Positions 45,132-57,375 of a stretch of 64,000 bases of DNA are shown here, in pieces (the first letter of the stretch is position 1; every line of letters begins with the position of its first letter). The position numbers were made by a program, and so were the translations under genes. The stretch is from Nelumbo lutea (lineage: Eukaryota; Streptophyta; Magnoliopsida; Proteales; Nelumbonaceae), in contig JAKGHH010000008.1 in the NCBI GenBank assembly GCA_022828595.1, positions 21,816,378 to 21,880,377 of the forward strand, given 5' to 3'. The notes under the pieces were generated by a model. The model was not told where the DNA came from. It did no database searches and saw only the letters and a program-made list of their open reading frames with translations.

Positions 45132-46319
45132 ATTGGCGCTGTCTGTGGGAATCGATCGAAAGATCATCCCAATCTTAGTTGTAGCTTTAGTCTCCACGCC
45201 AACTTCAATGGACTCTTCCAGCAACATTGAGAAAAGCATCGAAATGAACGTCACTGGGGGCAAGATCAGCAATCAACATTTCCTCAAGGCCCCACAGTAT
45301 GTATCGGCTAGTTTACTATTCCCCTCACAACTTTAGGGGTCCCATCACTGTCTATACCATAGGGCACCCCACAAGAGAGCGTCCCGCTCCCCTCAATGCG
45401 CACGACCTTCTCAGAGCCATCTATGATCCCCCATGGAGTCGAGTAATCCCAGTTCCATGACCTTGTCCAGTGTGTCCGGGCGATATAGATCTAGAAGCAG
45501 TAGGTCTAGTAGTTCCAACAATTTCAGCAATGCTATCTGTACCAGCAATATCAACAGCAGTTTCCATCGCTGCAGCTGAACCAGCAGTTGGTTCCACCTC
45601 GACACATAGGGTTGCGCCAGGGGCAGAACTAGAACCAGCCCGGAACTAGCTAAAACGTCCACCAATCCCCCATCAGGGTGAGAGGACATTGCAGGTGCCA
45701 GTGCTTCCCAGGGGCCAAACTCCACCTTGTGGGAGGAGGGACGGTCAACACATTCCTGAGAAATAGGCTTGAGGTCAGCCAACTCGATAGGGTTAACCAG
45801 CCGTGACACTCCCAGCAGGAGAACGATGGGTCGCGGGGAGATAATAACTAGCTAGGGGCCAGAGGTCCAAGCTCGAGGCCAGCCCCTTCAATGCTCCATG
45901 GTAGCCGGCGCGAACTCCACAACCAAGAGAACTTGGAAAGAAGGAACCCAGACCCACCTTGCGACAATGTTTGGGAGCATGAAAGAATTAGGGTCGAGGT
46001 ACCGGATCAAACTAAGGTCAACAACACCAACACTGACCCGGTGAAGAAGCAATAGTGGCAACGTCGCAAGGTTCGTCGCTCTTCAGCTAGAAACAGCTCA
46101 CAAGTAAAGCCCAACCGACAAGTACAATGAGTTAAAGAAAGAGAAGAAGTAAGCTCGGTAGCGACAAAGACTGCACCTCCCTTACTTAGCCAGTCATCCC
46201 CTCTATCCCCAGAGCTCCTAGCGGCCCCAATGTCGAAAGACTTCAAGATCCCACCTCTAGATAAGTATGATGGGTCGTTCGACCCCAACGATCACGTGGA
46301 TTCCTTTCAATCTCAGATG

Positions 46320-47140
46320 CACCTAGCTGGGGCTGACGAATCCTGCACTCCACCACATTCAAGGGAGTAGTCCGTACCTAGTATAGAAACCTCGCATTGG
46401 GCTCCATCAAGAGCTAAGCGCAATTCGCCAACTTGTTCACTGCGCACTTCATCACCAGCAAGAAATGCCTGAGGTCACAGGAGAGCCTTTTGAACGTGGT
46501 CCAGAAGGAGGGAGAATCGATCAGAAGCTACATCAAGCACTTCAACGGCACCTGTCTACAGATACCGGACCTCGATCCAGCAGTACGTCTTACTGTAGCA
46601 AAGAAGGGGATCACCCACAAAAAGTTCAAGTTGCATGTGGTAGCCAACAAACAGAAAAATATCACTGACGTCCTTAAGTTGGCCGACCAGTTCATTGGTT
46701 TCGAGGAGGAGATTAACCAGAAGATTGATAATCCACCAACTGAAAAGAGGAAAGAGGATGAAGGGATGAGCAACAATGGGCAGGAAAGAAAGAAAAGTAA
46801 GTCCCCGAGCAGGAGAAGAAGAAAGTCAAGAAGCAAGTCCCCCTCGTGCGGCCACAAGCCAGGTCGGCATTCCTGGACTCCGCCAACAGAGAGAACGAAC
46901 TATACCCCTCTGAATGCTAAGCGAGGAGAGATCTTAATGGCCATCAAGGACTCCTCATTTGTTAAATGGCCGCTCAGGCTAAGGGGAGACCCAGAAAAAA
47001 GAAACTCGAATGTCTATTGCCATTTCCACCGAGATCATTGACACAACATGGAAAATTGCAGGAACCTTCGCAACGAGATCGAAGAGCTTATCCGCCGCGT
47101 GTATCTGAAGAATTACATCATGCGAGAGGAGAGGGGGTAG
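46320..47140 (+). pseudogene. gypsy gag remnant
   Basis: Open 46433-47041: retrotransposon gag core (KKCLRSQESLLNVVQKEGES, SYIKHFN, DVLKLADQFIGFEEE), an Arg/Lys/Ser-rich stretch, and a zinc-finger-like YCHFHRDH-HNMENCRNL interrupted by a TGA at about 47039. The region before 46433 has the start of gag in broken frames (from about 45209, MDSSSNIEKSIEMN). Confidence 0.82.
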
Positions 47141-47349
47141 GTAGACTGACAGGGGGATCATCAGGGGGACCAATGGAGGAATGCCCCCAAGACTAGCAGG
47201 CAGAACGAGCAGCCACCTTGGTAGCTACTAGAGGAGAGGCCAGTTCGCGGAGTGATCAATATGATCATCGGAGGGTCCATCATAGCAGGATGTACATCAG
47301 CAATCGGGAGGGCCTCGGTCCGTGAGTTGAAACACGAGGAATAGAATCT

Positions 47350-50300
47350 TCCAAAGATACCTCAATTCGATGAACCTATCTACTTCACCAAAGAAGATGC
47401 ACGCGGGATCCAGTACCCGCATGATGATGCTTTGGTAGCGAAGCTAAGGATCAACGACTTCAAGGTGAGACGAATCTTAGTAGACTCAGGCAACTCAACA
47501 GACATACTCTTCAAGGAGGCCTTCGACAAATTGCAGTTGCAACAGAGCGACCTAAAGCCAACAGATACACCCTTGATAGGGTTTTGCGGCAAAGAGGTCA
47601 GGCCTCTTGGTTGAGTCACAATACCCGTGGAGGTAGGCATGTGGCCGAACATTGCACGGTTTGAGCACACATTCCTAGTGGTCATGACTTCGTTTCCTTA
47701 CAATGCGATAGTAGGTCACCCTATCACACACGTCTTACGTGCAATAGTGTCCACCTATTACTTAGCGATGAAATTTCCAACTCAGTACGGTGTGGGGGTC
47801 GTGTGAGGTAACCAGTTCAAATCACGAAAATGCTATATGGCCTCCCTGAAAGGAAAGACAAAGTTTGCATAAGACATCGAGCTCAAGCAACAAGCGAACT
47901 ACACCAAGGAGTGAGCTGCCCTGATAGAAGAAATGACCCACATACCGATGTCCAAGACCGAGTCGACCAAAACTCTTCGGATCAGTGCCTTAATCAGAGA
48001 ACCACTTCGAACTCAACTTTAAGTCTTTTACTTAAAAACTTAAATATTTTTGCTTGGTCCGTGGCGGAGATGCCCAGAATCGATCCTGCAATAACAACTC
48101 ACAAACTTAATGTGGACCCTTTAGTTAGGCCAGTAAGACAAAGAAAAAGCAATCTCACCCTAGAGCAGTGGTGGGTGGTCGATGAAAATGTCGGGAAGCT
48201 CTTCGCCGCAAACTTTATTAAGGAAGTCCATTACCCGAGTTGGGTCACCAACTCGATGCTGGTAAAGAAGGCTAATGGGAAGTGGCGCATGTGCGTTGAC
48301 AACACCGACCTGAACATAGTCTGCCCGAAAGATTGTTTCCCACTATCCAAAATTGACCGCCTATTAGATGTGACCTTGGGGCACGAGTTGCTGAGTTTTC
48401 TAGACGCCCACTCTGGCTATAACCAGATTAGGATGGACCTTGTTGACCAAGATAAGATCGCATTTGTAACTGAGCTTGGGCTGTACTATTATAAAATTAT
48501 GCCCTCTGGTTTGAAAATTTTGGGGCAACATTTCAATGCCTTGTAAATAAAGTTTTTGAGTCGAAGATCGGCAATAAAATAGAATGTTATGTTGATGAAA
48601 TGGTCATGAAGACCCTGTTTTCGAACTCTTTGTTAAATGATTTAAATGACATTTTTCAAAATTTAAGGGGATATAATATGAAATTAAATCCGCATAAGTA
48701 TGTCTTTAGAGTCACTTCGGGTAAATTCCTAGGATACATAGTCAACCGACGTGGCATCGAAACCAACCCAGAAAAGATAAAGACAATCTTAGATATGAGA
48801 CCACCTCAGAAAATAAAAGAAGTTCAAAGACTGACTGACCAAGTAGCTGCTCTAAGTCGCTTCATGTCTAAGTCGGCGACCGATGCCTACCCTTTTTCAA
48901 AGCAATAAAAAAGAGCAAGAATTTCAAATGGACCGAAGAGTGCTAGCTCACCTTTGATGAGCTGAAAAGGTACCTAAGTACTGCACCGATTTTAACTCGA
49001 CCTGAAGAAGAGGACGAGTTAGAACTATACCTCTCTGTGAGTGACGAAATAGTTAGTTCGGTGCTGATCAAGGAAGTAGATCGAGTCCAATGACCTGTTT
49101 ACTATGTTAGTAAAGTTTTGCAGGATGCAGAGACTAGGTATCCAGAGATCGAGAAACTAGAATATGCACTGGTCATAGTAGTCCGAAAGCTATGCCCGTA
49201 CTTCCAGGGCCACACTATTGTTGTTCTCACCAATAGACCCCTAAGGCAGATTCTACTCAAGCCCAAGGTGTCTGGAAGATTAACGAAGTGGTCCATCGAG
49301 CTGAGCGAGTACGACATCCAGTTTAAGCCACGACCAACAATCAAAGCCCAAGCCTTGGCGAACTTCGTAGTAGAGTGCATGTTCAACACGTCGGCCCCTG
49401 AATTGATTGAGCTCGCTCACACGTCGGAGGCGTCAACTATGTAGCACCGAACCCGGTCAAAGTCGTACCGACCTAGGATGAGGAGCCCTGAATCCTCCAC
49501 ATTGACGGCTCATCCAATTAGCGAGGAAGCGGTGCAGGACTGATTCTATACAACCCAAGCAAGGTGAAGTTGGAGTATGCTCTCTAATTTGGATTCAAGG
49601 TGTCGAACAACGAGGCGGAGTATGAAGCGTTGATTGCCAGGTTGAACTTAACAAAGGAAGTGCAAGCAAAACACCTTATCGTGTGCAGTGATTCACAACT
49701 GGTGATCAATCAAGTCACTGGCGACTATGAAGCCCACAACCCAACTATGGCAGCTTACCTGGCCAAAGTCAGAGAAATCCTGCCTAGCTTCAGCTCCTAT
49801 TTCATTAGACAAATTCCGAGGTCCGAGAACGCTGAGGCCGTGCCTTATCACGTTTAGCGAGCATGAGCGACAACAATATGCGAACTGTGTATATAGAGGA
49901 CTTACCTCGGCCCAACATTCTTGGGGGGCAGAAAAGGTTGCTCCTATGTTGCAAGAAAAATCGACCTGGATCGACCCACTCACTGATTATATGCTCCACG
50001 AGACCCTACCTGTAGAACGCAATGCAGCTCGAAGGGTAGAGCATCAATCAACCAGGTACGTCCTCATAGATAAAAGGTTGTACAGGAGATCCTTAACACT
50101 CCCCTACCTGCGTTGCCTTTGTCCCTCAGAAGTTGAGCTCATACTTCGCAACGCCCATGAAGGCATGTGCGATGGACACTTGGGGTCAGAGCCCTCGCAC
50201 AGAAGGTGTTAAGGCAAGCTTACTATTGGCCCACAATGAAGGCATACACACTCAAGCTCGTCAAGAAGTGCGACAGATGTCAGAGGCATGCCAATATCCA

Positions 50301-51195
50301 CCATCAACCTACTACCAATTTGAAATACCTTATTAGCCTGTGGCCCTTCACGTAGTGGGGAATTGACATCGTCAATCCTTTCCCACTAGCAACCAGGCAG
50401 AAGAGATTCTTGGTTGTGGCCGTAGATTACTTTACGAAATGGGTGGAAGATGAGCCCCTAGTAACCATTATAGCTCGTAGCATACAGAATTTCTTCTAAA
50501 GGAGCATAGTATGCCGCTTTGGGCTACCCCGAGTGTTGATATCCAATAACGGAAAGTAGTTCGAAGATATCAAGTTCCAAAATTGGTGTGCCGAGATGGG
50601 AATTCAACAAAACTTCACCTTGGTGGCACACCCTCAAGCGAACGGATAGGCAAAAGTAACCAATAGGGCGATTCTTCGCAGACTGAAAGCTCGCCTGGCC
50701 CGAGCTAAGGGATTGGTGTAGATGAGCTGCCCAATGTCCTTTGGGCCCCCCAAACTACTATTAAGACCGCGACTGGTGAAACTCCCTTTAACCTCACGTA
50801 TGGTACAAAGGCGGTTATCCCGACAGAGATCAAGGTACCCATGTTGTGGCTTGAGGCCTATGATGAGGAAGCAAACGATGACGAGCTCCGCACCAACTTG
50901 GACTCGATAAAAGAGGTGCAAGACTTAGCCTATATTCGGACAACAGCATACCTGTAGAGAGTAATTCGGTACTGTAATGCTCGGATCAATAAGCGACAGT
51001 TTCATATCAGCGACCTGGTTCTCCGGAAGGTTATGGTACCTAAGCGAAGCGTGGATAAGTTCGGACCAAATTGGGAAGGTCCGTACCATGTAAAATGGGT
51101 GTTTGGGGAAGGCACACATGAGCTCGAAACCATGGAAGGGAAGTAGGTACCTCGAGCCTGGAACGTCAACAACCTAAGAAGGTACAACTTATAAG
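47350..51195 (+). pseudogene. gypsy pol remnant: protease, RT, two RNase H domains, integrase
   Basis: Protease: KVRRILVDSGNSTDILF (47450-47510). RT: MLVKKANGKWRMCVDNTDLN and FLDAHSGYNQIRMDL (48250-48440), then after a frame break CYVDEMVMKT near 48590. RNase H: HTIVVLTNRPLRQIL (49210) and LSEYDIQFKPRPTIKAQALA. Second RNase H: IDGSSN, NNEAEYEALIARLNL, VCSDSQLVINQVTGDYEA (49500-49850). Integrase: CDRCQRHANIHH, FLVVAVDYFTKWVED, then a chromo-less tail with VPRAWNVNNLRRY. At least six in-frame TAG/TAA/TGA codons lie in integrase alone. Not active. Confidence 0.88.
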
Positions 51196-51335
51196 TCCAT
51201 GATGTAAAATTTTTTCCAAGTCCATGGGACCATCGAACTAGTCAAAAGGATTTGGAGCTGGAGAGAGGGCTATGAGTCACTCCCAGATCCTAAGGGCCAC
51301 GGTGCCGAACTGACAGAAAATCTCGGTACTGTGAC

Positions 51336-51471
51336 AAGTCCTAGTTGCCTCTTCGGCATAGGCATACTCAATAAGTCCTAGTCGCCTCTTCGGCATAGGC
51401 ATACTCAATAAGTTCTAGTCGCCTCTTCGACATAAGCATACTCATTAAGTCCTAGTCACTTCGGCATAGGC
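51336..51471 (+). repeat. 37 bp minisatellite, about 3.7 copies, inside the gypsy element
   Basis: Unit AAGTCCTAGT-GCCTCTTCGGCATAGGCATACTCAAT, three full copies and a partial one, just after integrase. Confidence 0.85.
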
Positions 51472-52129
51472 AAAAAGAAAAAAATTCATTTCGACATGGG
51501 TAAGTGTGTAACCCACGCATAGACAGGTCAGGTATATACCCTATAGTGTCTATCCACTTCGGCATACAGCAATACCGAGTTATTCCTACTTAGAGCCTAA
51601 CTCGTTAGCTCGACACTTCGGGATAACCAACACTTAGAAAAAATTTTGCACATACAAGAGCTTGTTTCAAGTTTGTCTCAGACTGGTAGACCAAGGTGTG
51701 GATCGAAGAGTTCACCCGACAAAAGAAGAAACAAAACATAAGTATTGGGGAAAAATCAAAGTATAAAGTGATCAAAGGTTGAGTGCGTACCACCATGCAA
51801 TGTGTCACCGCTCTTTCCTCGAGTTGAGCGGTCGGTAGTTCGGCCCACCGAGTAGCCTCTTCAGCGAAGACTACATCTTTGCTCTTGAGGAGACCAAGCT
51901 TCGGACTCAAGATGCTCCGAGCTAGGATGCCACTGTTCGATGGGACAGTTGCTTGAGCTCCCTAAGCCTCAGAAGATGTAGTTTCCTCGAGCAAATAAAG
52001 TGGGGAAGCCCTATCTTGGTCCTCCTCGACCAGGTCGATTACTAGTGGTTGTTCGGCATCGGTCGGGGGCTCAAAGGTGGTGGCACCGACGTCTGAGGTG
52101 GGAACCTCCTCATGAATGCGAGCCTTCTT

Positions 52130-53045
52130 GGAGGCCCTCTTCTTCTTCTTTCACTTCTGCATACCTTTGAAGAGCTCATCGGTGGAGAAGTCCGCCATGA
52201 TAACTGTAAAAGGCAATGGACTGCGTCAGATGCAACATCAAAGCAAAATAAAACAAGGAAAAAGTACGATGAATGGTGACCTATCGGAAGGGTTTAGGCC
52301 GGCTTGCACGAGCTTCTCCTCAGTCACGAAGTCCTTGAAATTCAGGCCAAGCTTCATCCAAGCCCGAACTTGTTTATCTAGCCTAATGCTGGGGTCCTAG
52401 ATGGCAGGCCTCCAGTGAGTTGGAAAAGGCCATCCTTTCGCGTTACGGACCATGGAGTAATGTCTCTTCCAAGCCGGGACTTTGTTGGGGAGTTCGTGTA
52501 ACAACTTGTACCCGGGGCGAGGAGACCTGTAATAGCTTTGCTTGTGCTCGGGTAGAACACAAGTCGAATTCTTTTTTATAGAAAGGATCGAGGAAAAAAT
52601 GGCAAGGTCAAGAGGTTGGTTATAGTTATGGAAAGGGAGATGATACCTACAATGTTGCAAATGGAGTTCGGGTGGAGATGGTCTATGGCGATGTCAAAGA
52701 ATTTGACGATCTCGACTATGAAGGAATGAAGTGGGAAGCACAACCCGACTATGAGCTACTCCTCGAATACCACGATCATGTTAAGACCGTGCTCCCAAGG
52801 AAAGTTGCCTAAGGAGATTCTATACACTAAGGTGTTGGGTAACCTGTACCGAGCTACCAACAACAAGAGCCTATCTGTTGTCATCAAGGATGGGCCAAAG
52901 CTATCCGATTGACGACCTCGATGCAAAGTGGACGTTAACCTCCTAGAAGCCACGTGCTCTTGCCGAGGTGATTCCGACTCAAATGGATAGGAGCCCACCT
53001 CCTACCCCAAGGTACCCACCTTGGCAGGATGAAAGTCCATGGCTC
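52130..53045 (-). pseudogene. Antisense open-frame region of the gypsy element (Tat aORF-like)
   Basis: Between integrase and the 3' LTR the minus strand shows a protein-like series in several frames: LYRISLGNFPWEHGLNM, GLCFPLHSFIVEIVKFF and ICNIVGIISL (52640-52840), then PRPGYKLLHELPNKVPAWKR and RNAKGWPFPTHW (52400-52530), and LDKQVRAWMKLGLNFKDFV (52320-52390). This resembles the 'putative gypsy type transposon' domain (PF04195) found as an antisense gene in Tat elements such as Grande and RIRE2 (family knowledge). Broken by frameshifts. Confidence 0.6.
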
Positions 53046-53607
53046 AAGCTGAGGTGCCCACTTCGGTCCCAGAAGACCCACCACCCCCGTCCAAAAGGCT
53101 ATATAAACTAAGGCTAGACATAATGAATTAAAAGGGAACAAACGAACTTGAAGTAAAAAAGAGGGCAGGGCAAGGCGAACTCACCGTAAAACAAAAGAGG
53201 AAGCAAACTACCCCGGATACAAGACACGAGATGAAGAACAGATGCGCGACCTCAACTCTCGATTGCACTTTGAAGGACGAAGGAAATGGGACCTAGGTCC
53301 CCCCTATTTATAGCCACAATACCCAGGAACTGATGATTCAGATTGACACAATCCTACGGTTCTCGTGAAAATCGACTGCACTCCCCTCAAGGAAGATTTC
53401 GATTGAGCACGATTTTTGGCATCTACGGAGTTAATAACCCGCGTCCCCAACACGCGATCTGGTTTTTCTGATTAAGCCACATGAGTTACATTGGTCCGAC
53501 CATAAAACCGAGAGGTGAACCAAGAAGAAATCAGGTCAACCTGCTTGCGTTGACCATGAACTCCCCGCACTGGAGTTACGACCCCTGGCACGGGGAGTGG
53601 GGGCAAT

Positions 53608-54248
53608 TGATGAAGGGTGATTTTCCTCGACCTAGCAACCGAGGTACACGTGGATGTAATCAGCGAGTAGGATGACAACTCAACAATGGAAGCTTTGTCA
53701 ATAACTCGAGAGCTTGGGAACTTGAGCACCTCGGCATAAAGTCATCTCAGCATAAAGGCAATCTCGACACCCAAGTTAGTTTGGGGCCAAGGAACCAAAG
53801 TGCCACATAATCAACTCTAGAAGCTTCCCAACGGGCTCCGAATCTCTCGGAATCACGACATCTAATAACAAGGCTCATCTTCACTCCGTCCAAACTGGAG
53901 GGAAGTGATAAACCTTATCAACTAGCGCATTGCTCTCCTTCGAAAATTGAACGGATCTTATCCATGCAGCCCGGAGATCCTGGAGCCTTTTCGTAAGATT
54001 CATGGCTACCCAACTATATAAGGGCATCAATCCTCAAGGCGAAGGTATGCACGATTACTTGCACTCAAGCTCTCTAGCATTCATACCTAGCTCACAAATA
54101 CAATAGAGTATTGACTTAAGTATCGGAGCAGCCTCACCGGGTCTTCCACCCCAGTCTCTCTGAGCCTTGTTTTACAAAATGATTCAACTCACCATGCAAG
54201 TACGTCCAGACAATTCTCCAACTAGAACTTCCAGATCATGCACCATCA
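53608..54248 (+). repeat. gypsy 3' LTR
   Basis: 641 bp, many differences from the 5' LTR. It is followed by ATTGGC, the same six bases that follow the 5' LTR at its primer site. Confidence 0.88.
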
Positions 54249-56086
54249 ATTGGCAGAGGGTCTGTCCATCCACTTCTCTCTCTCTCTCACACACACACAC
54301 AACAGAGTTCTAAGTTCAATGAGAAAGGGTGAGGTAATGCCGTCTTTATATTTTACCATTTCTTTTTCTAAAAATTGACACCAAGGAGAACTCTCAAAGA
54401 TGTCCCAGGATAGACACTCATTCTCTACTTTATAACTCCTGAAGAAAGCAATCTGTAAGTTTTTATATTCTTTAGATAGTTTGTTCTTTCAGTTCTATTG
54501 CAGGACCTAATTCGTAGCAGACCATAGTCTAATGTATCTATTTTATCCTATTAGCTTCGCCTTCTCTTCTTAACGTTTCTGAATTCGATTGTTGATATTT
54601 TTTAGCATTTCCAGTCACCATTTTCCGGCAACGTTGCCGTCGTAGAGTGGATCTTAAAACAGTGTGACAACAGTGCTTCGATATCCTGCTATGAAGCATT
54701 GTATTTTCATTTTGTATGTGGCGGTTTTCTGGGCCCTACACCTAAATGATAGAATTGGGTCCCATTTGTCCCAGTAACACTTCAGTCGAGGGTCAACCCA
54801 AATCCGTATTTGAAACCCACTTAGGTTCACTATACTACACTAGCCCAATAGATGGTTGATACTTGAAATGGATGAACTCTTACCAAAAAAAAAAAAAAAA
54901 AAAAAACAAAAACAGAAATTCATGAACTGAAGAAGGATCCCCATTATCGGGCCCTACAATTAATTAACAGTAATTTACTTTTAACAATAATCCATTAACG
55001 AATAGGGAGATCCATTAAGAGTATTTTACTACCAATTAATTAATAAAAATAGTAAAGTTTTATTAATAATTATTATTTTAAATTATTAACAGTAATTTAC
55101 TAATAAAGGGGCATTTATTTTTGAGATTTTGAGAGGTGGGAAAGTTAGTCAATGAGATTAGGAAAAATCTATTTTCCTAGGTATTATTTATCTGGATAAG
55201 TGATACCTACTTCCTAGGTGGGTAAATAACTTTCCTGGAAAAGTTGCCAATACTTGAATCAGACAAAAATACCCCTTATAATAATAGATTTTTGTGGCTA
55301 AAATGGTCATTATCTTATTTATGTAAAAAATAAAAGAATTAATTTACCATTAAACAAATGGGGCCTAAGAATTAAGTTTCTTAAAAATCCACTATGTTAG
55401 TTACATTAATAACGTTTTATAATTACCTTACCTTGAAGGTTGATTAAGTTAATTTAGTGTATATTAATTTGTTTCTGCTAAATTAGATAGAATATTAACT
55501 CATCTTCTAACAAAAATATCCTTGACATGCATGGTAATTAATGGATGTCCATTTTAAAATATTGTTTTAGCCTAAACCAATTTCTGATAAAATATTAATT
55601 GGATGTCCATTTTGAAAATAATGAAAATTAAAAAAAAAAATTAGATGCCCACGCTGGTGGATGGGGTGCAACTTGCATGCATTCAAGTTACACCATCAAG
55701 ATCATAGGCTAGTCCAAGTCAAGTTGGGTTAGGTCACAAATGATCATCGAGTAGTGTGATTATAGGATGAAATATGTGATACTCACATAAAGAAAACACA
55801 GGCGATCACATCAGCGCCCCACTGTCACCCCACCTGCACATCTCAGCGTGCATTGGGAACATCTCCCATATTTATCATCTCCGATGTTCCCAAAACAAGG
55901 TTGGGATGTGCTGTGGGGAGCTGATGTAAACCCTCTACACAGCCCATCAACTGCAGTTAATCAAGATTGTTGGAAGCAAAAATTGCTACCAAAACGGGCG
56001 GTAAAGATTAGCATTATTGGTTAAACAGCCTCTAACATAGCCAACATGTGCAGCTAACCCGGGTGAGAGAGAGAGAGAGAGAGTAC
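54249..56086. other. TNL gene 1 last intron, part right of the gypsy element
   Basis: TC/AC microsatellite (54278-54302), A-run (54885-54906), MITE-like repeat at 55100-55370 and a GA microsatellite at its 5' end (56064-56083). No coding signal. Confidence 0.6.
55100..55370. mobile_element. MITE-like repeat (19.25/43.2 kb family)
   Basis: Left GGGGCATTTATTTTTGAG and right TAAACAAATGGGGCC form imperfect inverted ends. Shared interior with 19250-19510. The target duplication is unclear. Confidence 0.6.
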
Positions 56087-56923
56087 CATATCGCCATGTC
56101 CTGCTCTGTGATCAGCATGTGGTCGATCCATCCACTCAGGAGTCAAAAATTCCAAATTATTATTATAACGCATCATCGATGTACAACCATCGGCACACAA
56201 GTTCTCCAACCTTGGTGGGAGCTCAGGGATTGATTGAAGCTTTTTGCTATTACTTAACCAAAGTTCCTGAAGCTGAGAAAGACGATTGATGCTGACTGGT
56301 AGGCTAGAAAATCTGTTACAGCAAAGACGCAGCTCTTTCAACGAGGACAATGTCTCTAGATTTGTCAATGTTTTCAACGACCAACAACTGTCTGCATGCA
56401 AGGCCTTCAAATTCAGAGGAAGCTCTGGAAGTGATTGAAGTTTGTTGCAATCATCCAACACAAGCAACTTAAGCTCAGAAAGGTGATTGAGGTCTGGTAA
56501 GCTACAAAATGCATTGGAGCTTAGATCTAACTCTTGCAATGACTGTAATCTCCCAATATCAGCTGGAATTGCACTTTCTAGTCTATTGCAGTAACTAAGA
56601 CATAACCTTCTTAACAAGTGTAAACCTGAAACTGGAGCTGGTGATGCAGTGATACCACAGCCAAGTTTTGAACATCCAGATATTATAAGCTGTCTAAGAG
56701 ATTTCGACTCTTCAAGGCTACTTGGAAGATTCATCAGACTCGTGCAATCTCTTAGATTCAAGAAAACAAGCTTTTCAAGATGTCCAATGGAATGGTGAAT
56801 CTGAACCAAACTTATACAATCTTCAAGAATCAACTTCTCAAGATTAGGTAGCTCCAAGAAATCAGGGGTTTTCTTCAAGCAATGGGAGTGACTAAGATTA
56901 AGGATTTCCAACTTTTTGAGAAA
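56087..56923 (-). pseudogene. TNL gene 1, exon 4: main LRR exon
   Basis: 279 codons, phase 0 and open throughout. About eleven LRRs of the TNL type, e.g. LEILNLSHSHCLKKTPDF, LEKLILEDCISLVQIHHSIG, LQELDLSSNAFCSLPDL, LKELRLCCNRFSSLPVSI, LENLCADGCTSM. Ends EWMDRPHADHRAGHGDM at donor ATG|GTACTC. The GA microsatellite at 56064-56083 is the start of the intron. Confidence 0.9.
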
Positions 56924-57022
56924 CTGTAGATCAAAAAATACCAAGAAAAAGGAATTACATTTCCATCAAATATACATTTGGTATATAAATAAAAAATGAA
57001 AACCAACAAAAGTATGCTTAAC

Positions 57023-57301
57023 CTTGGCTTCCTTCCAAACTTTTCTGATGGTACTATATTGCATGTCAAGGATAACGAGATTCTCCAAATGAAAACTGGT
57101 TGGGATAGACTTGTAAGGGAACCCGTGCCAACATAGCCAACTTAACTCATTGGTGGAAAAATGTCTAAAGTCCCCTCTGAGTTGCACATAATTTAGCTGG
57201 AGCAGCCTTAGTTTGCTCATATCTGCAAATGCTTTAGTACTCCACTGTGAGTCTTTTGGCTGAGGAAAGTTCACTACAAGACCTTCAATTTCTGCTGTTC
57301 C
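57023..57301 (-). pseudogene. TNL gene 1, exon 3: linker and first LRRs
   Basis: 93 codons, phase 0: GTAEIEGLVVNFPQ, KAFADMSKLRLLQLNYVQL, ELSWLCWHGFPYKSIPTSF, then LVILDMQYSTIRKVWKEAK. Classic TNL NB-LRR junction. Introns on each side are 74 and 99 bp. No lesion. Confidence 0.9.
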
Positions 57302-57375
57302 CTGGTAACAAATCCACTTGGGTAAGTAGAAATGTACAAGCACAAAGATGCACACACATACACACATGTTCTTAC

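Larger units (their letters stand above)
44499..54248 (+). mobile_element. Ty3/gypsy LTR retrotransposon, Tat-type (9.75 kb, decayed)
   Basis: LTRs at 44499-45131 and 53608-54248 begin TGAT and end TTCA/ATCA. Directly after the left LTR is ATTGGCGCTGTCTGTGGGA, a primer-site sequence common in plant gypsy elements. A polypurine tract (GGGGAGTGGGGGC) precedes the right LTR. The order gag, protease, RT, RNase H, second RNase H, integrase, then an antisense frame, points to the Tat group. The LTRs are clearly diverged, so the insertion is old. It lies in the last intron of TNL gene 1, antisense to it. The 5 bp flanks do not match. Confidence 0.9.

Noticed and set aside
45411..45809. Minus-strand frame rich in Leu (132 codons)
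   Set aside because: Lies antisense to the 5' gag region of the gypsy element; no domain seen, and the Leu run mirrors CAG-rich gag DNA.
51336..51471. CRISPR-like spacing of repeats
   Set aside because: The 37 bp units adjoin without spacers and lie inside a plant retrotransposon.
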